Origin: Saccharomonospora marina XMU15
GTDB lineage: Bacteria; Actinomycetota; Actinomycetes; Mycobacteriales; Pseudonocardiaceae
Assembly: GCF_000244955.1 (NCBI RefSeq)
Contig: NZ_CM001439.1
Coordinates: 124,001-188,000 of the forward strand
Length of the DNA: 64,000 nt
Direction of reading: 5' to 3'
The notes under the pieces are model-generated. The model had not been told where the DNA came from and did not search any database. It was given only the letters and a program-made list of their open reading frames with translations. Below, piece by piece: positions 32,406-40,201 of this stretch. The translations under genes were made by a program, and so were the position numbers. How positions within the stretch are numbered: position 1 is the first letter of the stretch; the number at the start of each line of letters is the position of its first letter.

Positions 32406-33793
32406 ACACCGGCCCGAGCCTGGACACACTGACCCGCTCCGCCGCCGACCCCGACCGGCTCGTCCTGCTGCGTGGCGCGACCGTCGTGACGATGGACCCC
32501 GCACTGGGGACCATCGACGCCGGTGACGTCCTGCTCCGCGGGGCACACATCGTCGAGGTCGGCCGCAAGCTGCCGGACGCCGAAGCGCTCGTCGTGGACG
32601 TCACCGGCAGTATCGTGGCCCCCGGCATGGTGGACACTCACCGGCACGCCTGGCAGGCACAGCAGCGCCGCACGATCCCGGACGTCGACGACCTGGGCGG
32701 GTACCTTCGGTCCACGCTCATGCAGGTCGCACCGGCCTACACCCCCGACGACGTGTACGTCGGCACACGCCTGGCCGCGCTGAGCGCTTTGGACGGTGGC
32801 ATCACCACGATGCTCGACTTCTCGCACAACTCGCGCACTGCCGCTCACTCCGATGCCGCGATCACCGCCCTGATCGATTCCGGCATCCGCGGCGTGCATG
32901 CCTCCATGGCGCCACACTTCGGCGACTGGGACGGCCAATGGCCCGCGGACCTGGCCAGACTGCGGTCCAGCTACGTCCCGTCAGACGATCAGCTCGTAAC
33001 CCTGCGAATGGCGGCGCTGGCCACCGGAGACATCGCTGGGCACCTGGCCTACGGTGCCGAGTTGGCCAAGGTCGCCGCCGACCTCGACATCGGTGTGAGC
33101 CTGGACGTGATGTTCGGCCAGGGCGCCTCCCGGGCCATCCTTGCCTGGCAGCGGCAGGGGCTGCTTGGCCCGCACCTGGAGTCCATCCACTCCACCGCAC
33201 TGTCCGCGGCCGCGTGGGCGGCGATGCGCGATCACGGCGTTACCGTCTCGCTGGCACCCACTTCTGATGCCCAGATCGGGCTTGAGGATGCCGTCCCACC
33301 GGTCGACGAGGCCCTCGCCCACGGGATTCGGCCCGGGCTGTCGGTGGATGTGGAGGTGGCGCTTGCCTCCGACATGTTCACCCAGATGCGGGTGCTGCTG
33401 GCGATCCAGCGCATGCGTGCGGTCAACGCCGCCTACGGCACCGGGCAGAACCCCTCCCGCATCACCACTCGCGACGTGCTCGACTTCGCCACGCTGTCGG
33501 GGGCGCGCACACTGCGACTCGACGACCGCACCGGCTCCATCACCCCCGGCAAACAGGCCGACCTGATCGTGGTGGACGCCGAGGCGATCAACACCATGCC
33601 GCTGCACGACGCGGTCGGGACCCTCGTGCTCGGGGCCGACCGTTCGAACGTCACCTCGGTGTGGGTGGCAGGCCAGGTACGCAAGTGGGAGGGCGAACTC
33701 GTCGGGGTGGATGTCGACGCCCTGCGCTCCGAGGTGCACGACTCGGTCGCCGCGATCGCCGAGCGCCTCTCCACCACGGAAGCACTCCAATGA
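32402..33793 (+). CDS. Amidohydrolase family protein (ATZ/TRZ-like)
   Basis: A 463-residue metal-dependent hydrolase. The beta-sandwich opens with LLRGATVVTMDPALGTIDAG, the metal site follows as MVDTHRHAWQ (His-x-His), and the C-terminal strand is RTGSITPGKQADLIVVDAE. Later barrel residues are less standard: S-I-H-S for the usual H-x-x-H strand and P-T-S-D for the catalytic Asp strand. Probable deaminase or dechlorinase-type amidohydrolase, substrate unknown. It sits between two genes with Atu4866 domains, and overlaps the first. Confidence 0.88.
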   Translation: MNTGPSLDTLTRSAADPDRLVLLRGATVVTMDPALGTIDAGDVLLRGAHIVEVGRKLPDAEALVVDVTGSIVAPGMVDTHRHAWQAQQRRTIPDVDDLGGYLRSTLMQVAPAYTPDDVYVGTRLAALSALDGGITTMLDFSHNSRTAAHSDAAITALIDSGIRGVHASMAPHFGDWDGQWPADLARLRSSYVPSDDQLVTLRMAALATGDIAGHLAYGAELAKVAADLDIGVSLDVMFGQGASRAILAWQRQGLLGPHLESIHSTALSAAAWAAMRDHGVTVSLAPTSDAQIGLEDAVPPVDEALAHGIRPGLSVDVEVALASDMFTQMRVLLAIQRMRAVNAAYGTGQNPSRITTRDVLDFATLSGARTLRLDDRTGSITPGKQADLIVVDAEAINTMPLHDAVGTLVLGADRSNVTSVWVAGQVRKWEGELVGVDVDALRSEVHDSVAAIAERLSTTEALQ

Positions 33794-33812
33794 CCCCTCC
33801 GAGTGGCGGCAC

Positions 33813-34070
33813 GTGCGTCGTCAGGGGAGCGCAGTTCAGGACGACCTCCCGACCGTGGCATCCGGTGGCCTGTACCTGGTCGGCGAGCATCTGGTCCGGG
33901 GCCCGGGTCGGTCCCGGTTCGCGGTGGTCGGCGCCCACGGCGCGTACACCGGCTGCTACTGCGTGCGCGGGAACCGGATCAGGTACCTGGACGATCCCTG
34001 CTTCTGGGCGTTCGGCGAGCTGCTGGACGGCGCACTGCACCATGCCGGGTTCGTGATGATTCGACGCTGA
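33813..34070 (+). CDS. Stand-alone Atu4866-domain protein
   Basis: An 85-residue protein that is almost entirely the Atu4866 beta domain: GLYLVGEHLV, FAVVGAHGAYTG, CVRGNRIRYLDDPCFWAFGE and ALHHAGFVMI. It matches the C-terminal domain of the protein at 31665-32405. The GTG start at 33813 is tentative, with no strong ribosome site. It probably completes the amidohydrolase operon (gap 19 bases). The domain is thought to bind a small ligand, but its role is not known to me. Confidence 0.7.
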   Translation: MRRQGSAVQDDLPTVASGGLYLVGEHLVRGPGRSRFAVVGAHGAYTGCYCVRGNRIRYLDDPCFWAFGELLDGALHHAGFVMIRR

Positions 34071-34167
34071 GTGGGTGGCCGCGCCGGTCACGCGTGGCCC
34101 CGGGGTCGCGGCTGCCAGGGAGCGGCAGGTCCTGGTTGCGGGGGTCTGCGGCCTCTACGGTGAGAGT

Positions 34168-35004
34168 GTGAGCACCTCAGACCTGGGCCCGTTCCTCAAG
34201 GCCCGCCGTGACCGCGTGCAGCCCGACGACGTCGGACTCGTCACGCACACCACGCGGCGCGTGCCCGGGCTGCGTCGCGAGGAGGTGGCGATGCTGGCCG
34301 GTGTCAGCGGGGACTACTACGCCCGACTGGAGCAAGGCCGCGAACGCAACCCGTCAGCATCGGTGCTCAATGCGATCGCCTGCGCCCTGATCCTCGATCC
34401 CGACCAGCGCGAGCACGTCTTCCGCCTGGCCGATCTGGCGCCCACCGGCTCGGCTCCGGTCGCCGCGACACTGCCGCGGTCATTGCTGGACCTGCTGCAA
34501 GCGTGGCCGCACACCCCCGCGGTGATCATCAATCGGCAGCTCGACGTGCTGGCATACAACGCCCTGGCCGGTGCCCTGTACTCGGAGTTCGACCGCATCG
34601 ACAATGTCGCGCGCATGACATTCCTCGACCCGGTCGCAGCGGGTTTCTACGCCCACTGGGACCGGGCCGCGGAGTCCTGGGTCGCCAACCTGCGCCTGGC
34701 CATGGGACATGTGGATTCCGTGGACGCCGCGCGCCGACTGGCGGTCGAGCTCTCTGCGGCAAGCGCCGCATTCCGCCGCCTGTGGGCCAAGCACGACGTG
34801 CGCGGCAAGACACACGACTCCAAGGCGTTCCATCACCGCGACGTCGGCGACCTCGTCCTGGGTTACCACGCGTTCGCCATCCAGGGCTCACCCGGTTGCC
34901 AGCTGATCGTCTACCAAGCGCAGGCCAACTCACCCAGTGCCGAGAAGCTGCAACTACTGGCTTCGCTGCACGTCGCGCATACGGCAGCGCCCGCCGATAC
35001 CTGA
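34168..35004 (+). CDS. XRE-family regulator with MmyB-like ligand-binding domain
   Basis: A 278-residue transcription factor. The N-terminal helix-turn-helix contains GLRREEVAMLAGVSGDYYAR then LEQGRER, the hallmark of the MmyB-like group, at about residues 30-60. A PAS-like MmyB domain follows from about 105 (PAVIINRQLDVLAYNALAGAL). Such regulators often control an adjacent oxidoreductase or hydrolase gene, and the amidohydrolase operon just upstream on the same strand is the obvious candidate. GTG start. Convergent with a paralogue at 35032-35859. Confidence 0.9.
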   Translation: MSTSDLGPFLKARRDRVQPDDVGLVTHTTRRVPGLRREEVAMLAGVSGDYYARLEQGRERNPSASVLNAIACALILDPDQREHVFRLADLAPTGSAPVAATLPRSLLDLLQAWPHTPAVIINRQLDVLAYNALAGALYSEFDRIDNVARMTFLDPVAAGFYAHWDRAAESWVANLRLAMGHVDSVDAARRLAVELSAASAAFRRLWAKHDVRGKTHDSKAFHHRDVGDLVLGYHAFAIQGSPGCQLIVYQAQANSPSAEKLQLLASLHVAHTAAPADT

Positions 35005-35031
35005 CGGGAGCGAGGAAGACCGGGTTCCAAC

Positions 35032-35859
35032 TCAGCCGGCTGCTCCCACGGCGTCCAGCGCATCGAGGGCGTCGGCGGTCGCGGTGTCGGCGGGGAGGTA
35101 GGCGGTGAGCCGGTGCTCGTCGCCGCCCGGCAGCACGAGGCTCTCGTAGGTCAGGTGCAGCCCGCCCGCATCCGGGTGCGCCCATCGCTCGTCGCCGAAC
35201 CCGGCGGGCAGTGCGGCCGCGGTGGCGAACCGGATGCCGAACTCGCGGCCCACGGTGATGGACAGCTCCTCCGCGAGTGCGGCCACGCCGCCGTCGCCGA
35301 GGTCGGCGGCGGCGCGCAACGCGGCGGCATGCCGGTCGGCCACCCGCTCCCACTCCGGAAAGGTCGTCCGCGCGCGAGGGTCGGTGAACACGAACCGTGG
35401 GAAGTTCGGTGGATCGGCGTCGAACAGCCCGGCAGGAGCCGCGAGCCGCCGAAATCCCCTGGTGCAGGCGAGTATGTCGCCCTGCGCGCAGGCGACGAAT
35501 GCGGGCGTCGGTTCGAGCCGGTCGAGCAGACTTCGCACGGTAGGCCGCACCGCGCGGGCAGGCGTGGCCGCACACGCACCGCCGGTGCCTGCTTTCACCA
35601 GCCGGTGCAGGTGGCCCCGTTCCTCGGGGGCGAGGCCGAGCACGTCGGCGAGTGCGCCGAGCACCTGGGCCGACGGGTGTCGGTCGCTGCCGCGTTCCAG
35701 CCGAGTCAGGTACTCGACGCTGATACCCGCGAGCGCGGCCAATTCACCCCGGCGCAGCCCAGGCGTCCGCCTGCGTGGCCCGGCAGGCAGCCCGACCTCG
35801 CCGGGCGTGACCGCCTCCCGCCTCGCACGCAGGAACCGGCCGAGCACGTTTTCGGTCAT
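35032..35859 (-). CDS. XRE-family regulator with MmyB-like domain, divergent to an aldo/keto reductase
   Basis: A 275-residue paralogue of the regulator at 34168-35004, with GLRRGELAALAGISVEYLTR then LERGSDR in the helix-turn-helix, and an MmyB domain (PAFVACAQGDILACTRGF). It is divergent from the aldo/keto reductase gene, with 84 bases between starts. By the usual pattern of this family it represses or activates that enzyme gene. Confidence 0.9.
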   Translation of the reverse strand: MTENVLGRFLRARREAVTPGEVGLPAGPRRRTPGLRRGELAALAGISVEYLTRLERGSDRHPSAQVLGALADVLGLAPEERGHLHRLVKAGTGGACAATPARAVRPTVRSLLDRLEPTPAFVACAQGDILACTRGFRRLAAPAGLFDADPPNFPRFVFTDPRARTTFPEWERVADRHAAALRAAADLGDGGVAALAEELSITVGREFGIRFATAAALPAGFGDERWAHPDAGGLHLTYESLVLPGGDEHRLTAYLPADTATADALDALDAVGAAG

Positions 35860-35943
35860 GCCCGAACTCTAGGCGCGCAGGTGCTCGAAGGGGTCCCTTT
35901 CCCGGCCTCCCTCAGCGGGCCGCGCGCCGCAAGGCTGGTGTGC

Positions 35944-36939
35944 ATGGACATGCGATACCACCTTTTCGGCCGTACCGGCCTGCGCGTCTCCGAACTGCTG
36001 CTGGGCACCATGGGGCTCGGCTTCCGTGACCCCGGCGAGGTCCGGCGCGTCGTCGACGCCTACGCCGATGCGGGCGGCAACGTGCTCGATACCGCCTCGG
36101 CCTACGGTGAGGGAGAGGCCGTGCTCGGCTCCGTGATCGAGCGGCGCGACCGGTTCGTCCTCGCCACCAAGTACACGCTGTCGCGGGACGCGGCCGACCC
36201 GAACGGTGCGGGCAACCACCGCAAGAACCTGGTGCTGTCGCTCGAGCGGAGCCTGCGTCGGCTTCGCACGGACTACGTCGACATCCTCTGGGTGCATGTC
36301 TGGGATCGGCACACCCCGGTCGAGGAGACCATGCGCGCCCTTGACGACCTCGTGCGCGCGGGGAAAGTGCTCTACGTCGGCATGTCCGATGCCCCTGCGT
36401 GGGTGGTGGCGCACGCCAACACGCTCGCGCAGTGGCACGGCTGGACACCGTTCGCCGGGCTGCAACTGCGCTACAACCTGCTCGATCGCGACATCGAGCG
36501 GGAACTGCTGCCGATGGCGGAGGCGTTCGGGCTGAGCGTGGCGGCCTGGGCGCCGCTGGCGGCGGGCAAGCTTTCCGGCGCCGCCGAAACGGGAGCCTCC
36601 AGCCGGTTCGACCCCGGCGCGCTCACAGAGCGGGAGCGCGCGGCGGCGCGGGCCGTGCGGGAGGTCGCCGACGAACTGAGCGCCACCCCCGCCCAGGTGG
36701 CGCTCGCCTGGACCCGTGCCAAGTCGCAGGCGGTGCTGCCGCTCGTCGGCGTGAGCACGGTCGAGCAACTCACCGACAACCTCGGCGCGCTGGCGCTGAC
36801 GTTGCCCACCGAGGCGATCGCGCGGCTGGAGAACGCGGTGGACTTCCGGCTCGGTTTCCCGCACGACTTCATCGCCGAGTCGCAGCCGTCGTCGTTCGTG
36901 TTCGGCGACGCCGCGACGCGGGTGGTGCCACGGGGGTGA
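35944..36939 (+). CDS. Aldo/keto reductase
   Basis: A 331-residue NADPH-dependent oxidoreductase with a TIM-barrel fold. The catalytic tetrad is visible: Asp and Tyr in NVLDTASAYGEGEAVLG, Lys in VLATKYTLS, His in ILWVHVWDR. The C-terminal VLPLVGVSTVEQLTDNL is the cofactor-binding segment. Alternative starts at 35944 and 35950 differ by two codons. Substrate unknown. Likely controlled by the divergent MmyB-type regulator. Confidence 0.93.
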   Translation: MDMRYHLFGRTGLRVSELLLGTMGLGFRDPGEVRRVVDAYADAGGNVLDTASAYGEGEAVLGSVIERRDRFVLATKYTLSRDAADPNGAGNHRKNLVLSLERSLRRLRTDYVDILWVHVWDRHTPVEETMRALDDLVRAGKVLYVGMSDAPAWVVAHANTLAQWHGWTPFAGLQLRYNLLDRDIERELLPMAEAFGLSVAAWAPLAAGKLSGAAETGASSRFDPGALTERERAAARAVREVADELSATPAQVALAWTRAKSQAVLPLVGVSTVEQLTDNLGALALTLPTEAIARLENAVDFRLGFPHDFIAESQPSSFVFGDAATRVVPRG

Positions 36940-36954
36940 GTATCAGCCTGCCGC

Positions 36955-36971
36955 CCGTCCGTTGTGGACGG
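36955..36971. terminator. Short hairpin after the aldo/keto reductase
   Basis: CCGTCC pairs with GGACGG across GTTGT, between the convergent aldo/keto reductase and CPBP-protease genes. The stem is only six pairs and has no T-run, so this is a weak call. Confidence 0.35.
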
Positions 36972-37024
36972 TTGCACTCGAGTACGGTCAGAGCCGTGGC
37001 GACCTAATCTTCGGTCCGCGGCTG

Positions 37025-37888
37025 TTACAGCAGCGGTGTCAGGACGGGAACGACGTTGACGGCGCCGTGGACCACCAGGATGGGCCACATCGTGCGGTAC
37101 TTGCTCCACAGGTAGCCGAGGAACAGCCCGAGGACACCCTGGTTGACGAAGGTGGAGGCGAGATCGGTTTGCAGCGAGCCGGTGCCCTGGATGCCGATGT
37201 GCCAGGCGGCCCACAGCAGGGAGGCGAGCACGATGGCAGGCCAGCGACCGAGCAGGAGTTCCCACCTCGTTTGCAGCCATCGTCGGTAGAAGACTTCCTC
37301 GAGAACACTGTTGACCAGCAACACGACAACGATGGTGATGGCCAACGTGAATGCGTCGACCTCGAGTGCGTAATCGCTGGGCGGTGGCGAAAGCGGTCCT
37401 GCGTAGCTGAGGGCCAGCCACACCGCCACCGGGATCGCCGGTCCGTAGCGTCGCCATGACGTCGTGGGAGATTCCGCGGTCCAGGTGGCGGGTTCGCGGC
37501 GCAGCAACCAGAACATCACCGCAGGCACACCGAGAAGCAGCGGTAGCTTCAACAGCGTGTGGGCTGGTTCGCCACCACCCGCCAGGCGAAGCGTCGTGGC
37601 GAAGAGGACGGCCGCCGCCAGCAGAACGGCGGCCTCGATGCGGAGCTTGCGTCCTTTTCGGACCCCCATGCTCACATCGGGTGGAACGAGACGCACGAGC
37701 GCGATCCCGGCGAGCGCCGGGATCCAGCGCCACCACATCGGCACGGTGCCGTCGTGATCGGCTGAATACCTGACACCCGTGTTCCCGGTCCACAGTAACC
37801 ACAGCGCCGAACCGACGAATATCGCGAGCCCGGTGGCGAGAACGATCAGGGCCTCGACGTGGGCCCTGCCCCCAGTTTTATTTAGCAC
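37025..37888 (-). CDS. CPBP-family intramembrane metalloprotease
   Basis: A 287-residue membrane protein with about eight hydrophobic helices. The CPBP/Abi motifs are present: LEEVFYRRW (E-E-x-x-x-R), and two later His in LLWAAWHIGI and ILVVHGAVN. These proteases cleave within membranes, and some process prenylated peptides or give bacteriocin immunity. The only upstream start codon consistent with the frame is a GTG at 37888, which lies inside the palindromic operator at 37881-37925 with no ribosome site. The mRNA is therefore probably leaderless. It is divergent from the TetR gene that is likely to repress it. Confidence 0.85.
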   Translation of the reverse strand: MLNKTGGRAHVEALIVLATGLAIFVGSALWLLWTGNTGVRYSADHDGTVPMWWRWIPALAGIALVRLVPPDVSMGVRKGRKLRIEAAVLLAAAVLFATTLRLAGGGEPAHTLLKLPLLLGVPAVMFWLLRREPATWTAESPTTSWRRYGPAIPVAVWLALSYAGPLSPPPSDYALEVDAFTLAITIVVVLLVNSVLEEVFYRRWLQTRWELLLGRWPAIVLASLLWAAWHIGIQGTGSLQTDLASTFVNQGVLGLFLGYLWSKYRTMWPILVVHGAVNVVPVLTPLL

Positions 37889-37925
37889 AGATGTACTGTA
37901 ACAGACATAGCACAACTGTGCTAAA
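37881..37925. promoter_or_regulatory. TetR-type operator region
   Basis: TTTAGCACAG (37881-37890) and CTGTGCTAAA (37916-37925) are exact reverse complements. The right half also forms its own near-palindrome TAGCACA-AC-TGTGCTA (37908-37923). The region separates the CPBP gene and the TetR gene and overlaps the CPBP start codon. Binding by the adjacent TetR protein is the natural reading. Confidence 0.7.
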
Positions 37926-37933
37926 AAAGCGGG

Positions 37934-38557
37934 GTGCCCAAAATCGTTGACCACGACCAGCGACGTGCGGAGCTCGCCCGCGCCGTTTGGAAGGTCATCG
38001 GCCGTGACGGGATCGAAGGCGTCACGGTTCGCAGGGTTGCCGAGGAAGCCGGTGTCTCGATCGGAGGGATGCGGCACTACTTCGACAGCCAGCGCGGTCT
38101 GCTTCGGTTCGCCGCCGAAGCGATGGCCACGAGCGTCGGTGCGCGCGTCGCCCGGCATCTTCATGGAGCCCCGCCCGGTGTGGAACGCGCGAGGATGATT
38201 CTCGAGGAATTCCTTCCGCTGGACGAGGAACGCCGGGTGGAGACCGACGTGTGGCTGGCCTGCCTGGTGCGCTCGAGAGTCGACGAGTCGTTGGCGGAGA
38301 TGCGCGAGAAGGGCTGGGCGGGTGAACGCCATCTCTGCCGGCTGGCGGTCGCGTACTGCCGAGGTGCGCGGCCCCCGGAGCAGATCGGCGATGAACTCGG
38401 CGATGCCCACCTGGAGCAACTGGCCGCGCGGCTGCACGTGTTCATGGACGGCCTGACGTTGCAGGCGGCGATGTTCCCCGACGAACTCCCAGCAGCGGAG
38501 GTTCGCGCGATTCTTCGCCGCGAGCTCGACCTGATGTGCGAGGGCGCCCGGCCCTGA
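37934..38557 (+). CDS. TetR-family transcriptional regulator
   Basis: A 207-residue regulator. The N-terminal helix-turn-helix is GVTVRRVAEEAGVSIGGMRH then YFDSQRGLL (about residues 28-58), and the C-terminal ligand-binding domain is helical. The GTG start is nine bases after the palindromic operator. It probably represses itself and the divergent CPBP protease gene. Confidence 0.92.
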   Translation: MPKIVDHDQRRAELARAVWKVIGRDGIEGVTVRRVAEEAGVSIGGMRHYFDSQRGLLRFAAEAMATSVGARVARHLHGAPPGVERARMILEEFLPLDEERRVETDVWLACLVRSRVDESLAEMREKGWAGERHLCRLAVAYCRGARPPEQIGDELGDAHLEQLAARLHVFMDGLTLQAAMFPDELPAAEVRAILRRELDLMCEGARP

Positions 38558-38582
38558 CACGCGCGGGCGTGGTCGGCTCCGC

Positions 38583-39209
38583 CTACCGCAAGTCCGTGAC
38601 GCCTTGGTAGTCGTCGGTGCGGGCGGCACCCGCTGTTTCGTATTCGAGCAGCAACAGGCCCTTGGGTGTGGCTTCGTGCCGGAGGAGCCGCAGGCCGGTC
38701 GCCGAATTCGGGTGCATGAGCAGTCGCCGCCCCGACCCGATCACGACCGGTGCCACGGCCAGGCGCAGCGTGTCGAGCAGACCGGCGGAGAGCAGCGTTT
38801 TGCCGAGCCGGGCGCTGCCGTGCACCTGGAGCTCACGCCCCGGTCGTCCTTTGAGCTCGCGGACCTTCTGCGTCGCCTCGCCCCGAAGGACGGTGGTTGG
38901 CCGCCAGCTTCCGGTGCTGAGAGTGTTCGACACGACGTACTTCGGCAGGGAGTTCATCCGCTCGGTGAACGGGTCGTCGGGATCGGTGACTTGCGGCCAG
39001 TCCCGGGCGAATGCCTCGTACGTCCGGCGTCCCAGCAGCAGGCCGTCCGCGAGGTCGAGCCACTCGGAGGTGCGCTGGACGAAGACCTTGTCGAGGTAGG
39101 GAACCAGCCAGCCACCGCTGCTGAAACCTTCGCTGGTGTCCTCGGTGCGTGAGCCAGGGGCCTGGCTCACTCCGTCAAGGGTGATGAACTGGGTCATGCT
39201 GAGCTTCAT
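38583..39209 (-). CDS. Dihydrofolate reductase-like (RibD C-terminal domain) protein
   Basis: A 208-residue protein of the RibD-C/DHFR-like group. It opens with the substrate-strand motif ITLDGVSQAPG; LLGRRTYEAFARDWP and KYVVSNTLSTGSWRPTTVL follow, and the NADPH-binding GSARLGKTLLSAGL and VAPVVIGSGRRL come last. Function in this group is mostly unknown; not the essential folate enzyme. It is the third gene of an ArsR-SRPBCC-DHFR-like operon, a common trio in actinomycetes. The start overlaps the SRPBCC stop (ATGA, 39206-39209). Confidence 0.9.
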   Translation of the reverse strand: MKLSMTQFITLDGVSQAPGSRTEDTSEGFSSGGWLVPYLDKVFVQRTSEWLDLADGLLLGRRTYEAFARDWPQVTDPDDPFTERMNSLPKYVVSNTLSTGSWRPTTVLRGEATQKVRELKGRPGRELQVHGSARLGKTLLSAGLLDTLRLAVAPVVIGSGRRLLMHPNSATGLRLLRHEATPKGLLLLEYETAGAARTDDYQGVTDLR

Positions 39210-39676
39210 CGCATGTGCTCCACGAACCGGGTGAGCTGGTCGGCCACGGTGCCCCAACCTTCGGCGAAGCCCAGATCGGCGTGGCGTTCCCTGGCGGCGG
39301 GGTCGCCGTGGCGCACGACGATCCGGTAGTCGGTTCCGTCAGCGTGATCGCGCATCGTGATCTCGGCGGTCATCGTTACGGGCTCGGGGTTGGCCGGACG
39401 CCAGTCGCTGTCCACGGCGTTGGTGAACACGATGCGTGCGAACTCGTCGACGAGCAGGAAGCACGCATCGACGTGTGGAACGAACGTGATGCCGTCCTCG
39501 CTCATCCGCGTGACGAACGCGCCGCCGGGGCGCACGTCCAACCGGTCGACGCGGCACGTTGCCGGGGCGGGTATCCACCACTGCGCCAGCTTCACTGGAT
39601 CGGTCCACGCGTCCCATACGACCTTGCGTGGTGCGCGAATGATCCGTTCGATACCGAGGTCGAGATCGGGGTTCAC
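39206..39676 (-). CDS. SRPBCC/AHSA1-domain protein
   Basis: A 156-residue START-like ligand-binding protein with the AHSA1 signature IIRAPRKVVWDAWTDPVKLA then WWIP at the N terminus and a closing helix GWGTVADQLTRFVEHM. It is overlapped by four bases with the ArsR gene (GTGA) and the DHFR-like gene (ATGA), so all three are translationally coupled. A small hydrophobic ligand is expected; it is unknown here. Confidence 0.9.
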   Translation of the reverse strand: MNPDLDLGIERIIRAPRKVVWDAWTDPVKLAQWWIPAPATCRVDRLDVRPGGAFVTRMSEDGITFVPHVDACFLLVDEFARIVFTNAVDSDWRPANPEPVTMTAEITMRDHADGTDYRIVVRHGDPAARERHADLGFAEGWGTVADQLTRFVEHMR

Positions 39677-40014
39677 GGTGTGTTCCTCTCGGTGCCTTTG
39701 GTGACGAACTGTTCGAGTCGATCGGTGCGTGCTTGCCAGAGGCGCCGTTGCTCGGCCAGCCAGTCGTCGACGACGGCGAACCGTTCCCGGTTCAGCTCGC
39801 AGGTGCGTACGCGGCCGGACTTCGCGGTGCGGATCAACCCGTTGGCTTCGAGCACCCGCACGTGCTTCATGAACGAGGGAAGCGTCATCGTGGCCTCGCG
39901 GGCCAGCTGGCCCACGCTCGTGGGCCCACGCCCGAGTCGGTGGATCACCGCCCGCCTTGTCGGGTCCGCGAGAGCGAGGAACACCCCGTCCAACTCCGCC
40001 GAATACTGTGCCAT
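39673..40014 (-). CDS. ArsR-family regulator
   Basis: A 113-residue winged-helix repressor: LADPTRRAVIHRLGRGPTSV, then LAREATMTLPSFMKHVRVLE as the recognition helix region and RVRTCELN as the wing. No metal-binding Cys pair, as usual for ArsR proteins paired with SRPBCC proteins. It heads the operon, and an inverted repeat just upstream (40020-40044) is its likely operator. Confidence 0.92.
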   Translation of the reverse strand: MAQYSAELDGVFLALADPTRRAVIHRLGRGPTSVGQLAREATMTLPSFMKHVRVLEANGLIRTAKSGRVRTCELNRERFAVVDDWLAEQRRLWQARTDRLEQFVTKGTERNTP

Positions 40015-40016
40015 GA

Positions 40017-40061
40017 GGCTAAGTATGACGGTGACCGATACTTAACACAAGGGCTAAGTGT
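40017..40061. promoter_or_regulatory. Operator-like repeats before the ArsR operon
   Basis: TAAGTAT (40020-40026) and ATACTTA (40038-40044) form a perfect inverted repeat with an 11-base spacer. GGCTAAGT also occurs twice in direct orientation, at 40017 and 40052. This lies directly upstream of the ArsR start, where autorepression sites are found. Confidence 0.6.
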
Positions 40062-40108
40062 CGGCGGCCGTGCCTGCGGTTGTCGGTGCCCTCGCCCAGC
40101 CTCGCGAT

Positions 40109-40192
40109 ATGACGACACGGGCTCAGTTGCGCAAGGCGGCACTGTCCTTCCCGGAAGTCGAAGAAGGCTCGACCGACGGCACGGTGCGCCCG
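40109..40192 (+). pseudogene. N-terminal scrap of a MmcQ/YjbR-like protein
   Basis: From an ATG at 40109 about 26 codons read TTRAQLRKAALSFPEVEEGS then TDGTV, the usual beginning of MmcQ/YjbR DNA-binding-like proteins. Similarity then stops where the histidine kinase 3' end begins. It is too short to function, probably the residue of a deletion that brought the kinase gene here. Confidence 0.5.
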
Positions 40193-40201
40193 GTTCGCCC
40201 C

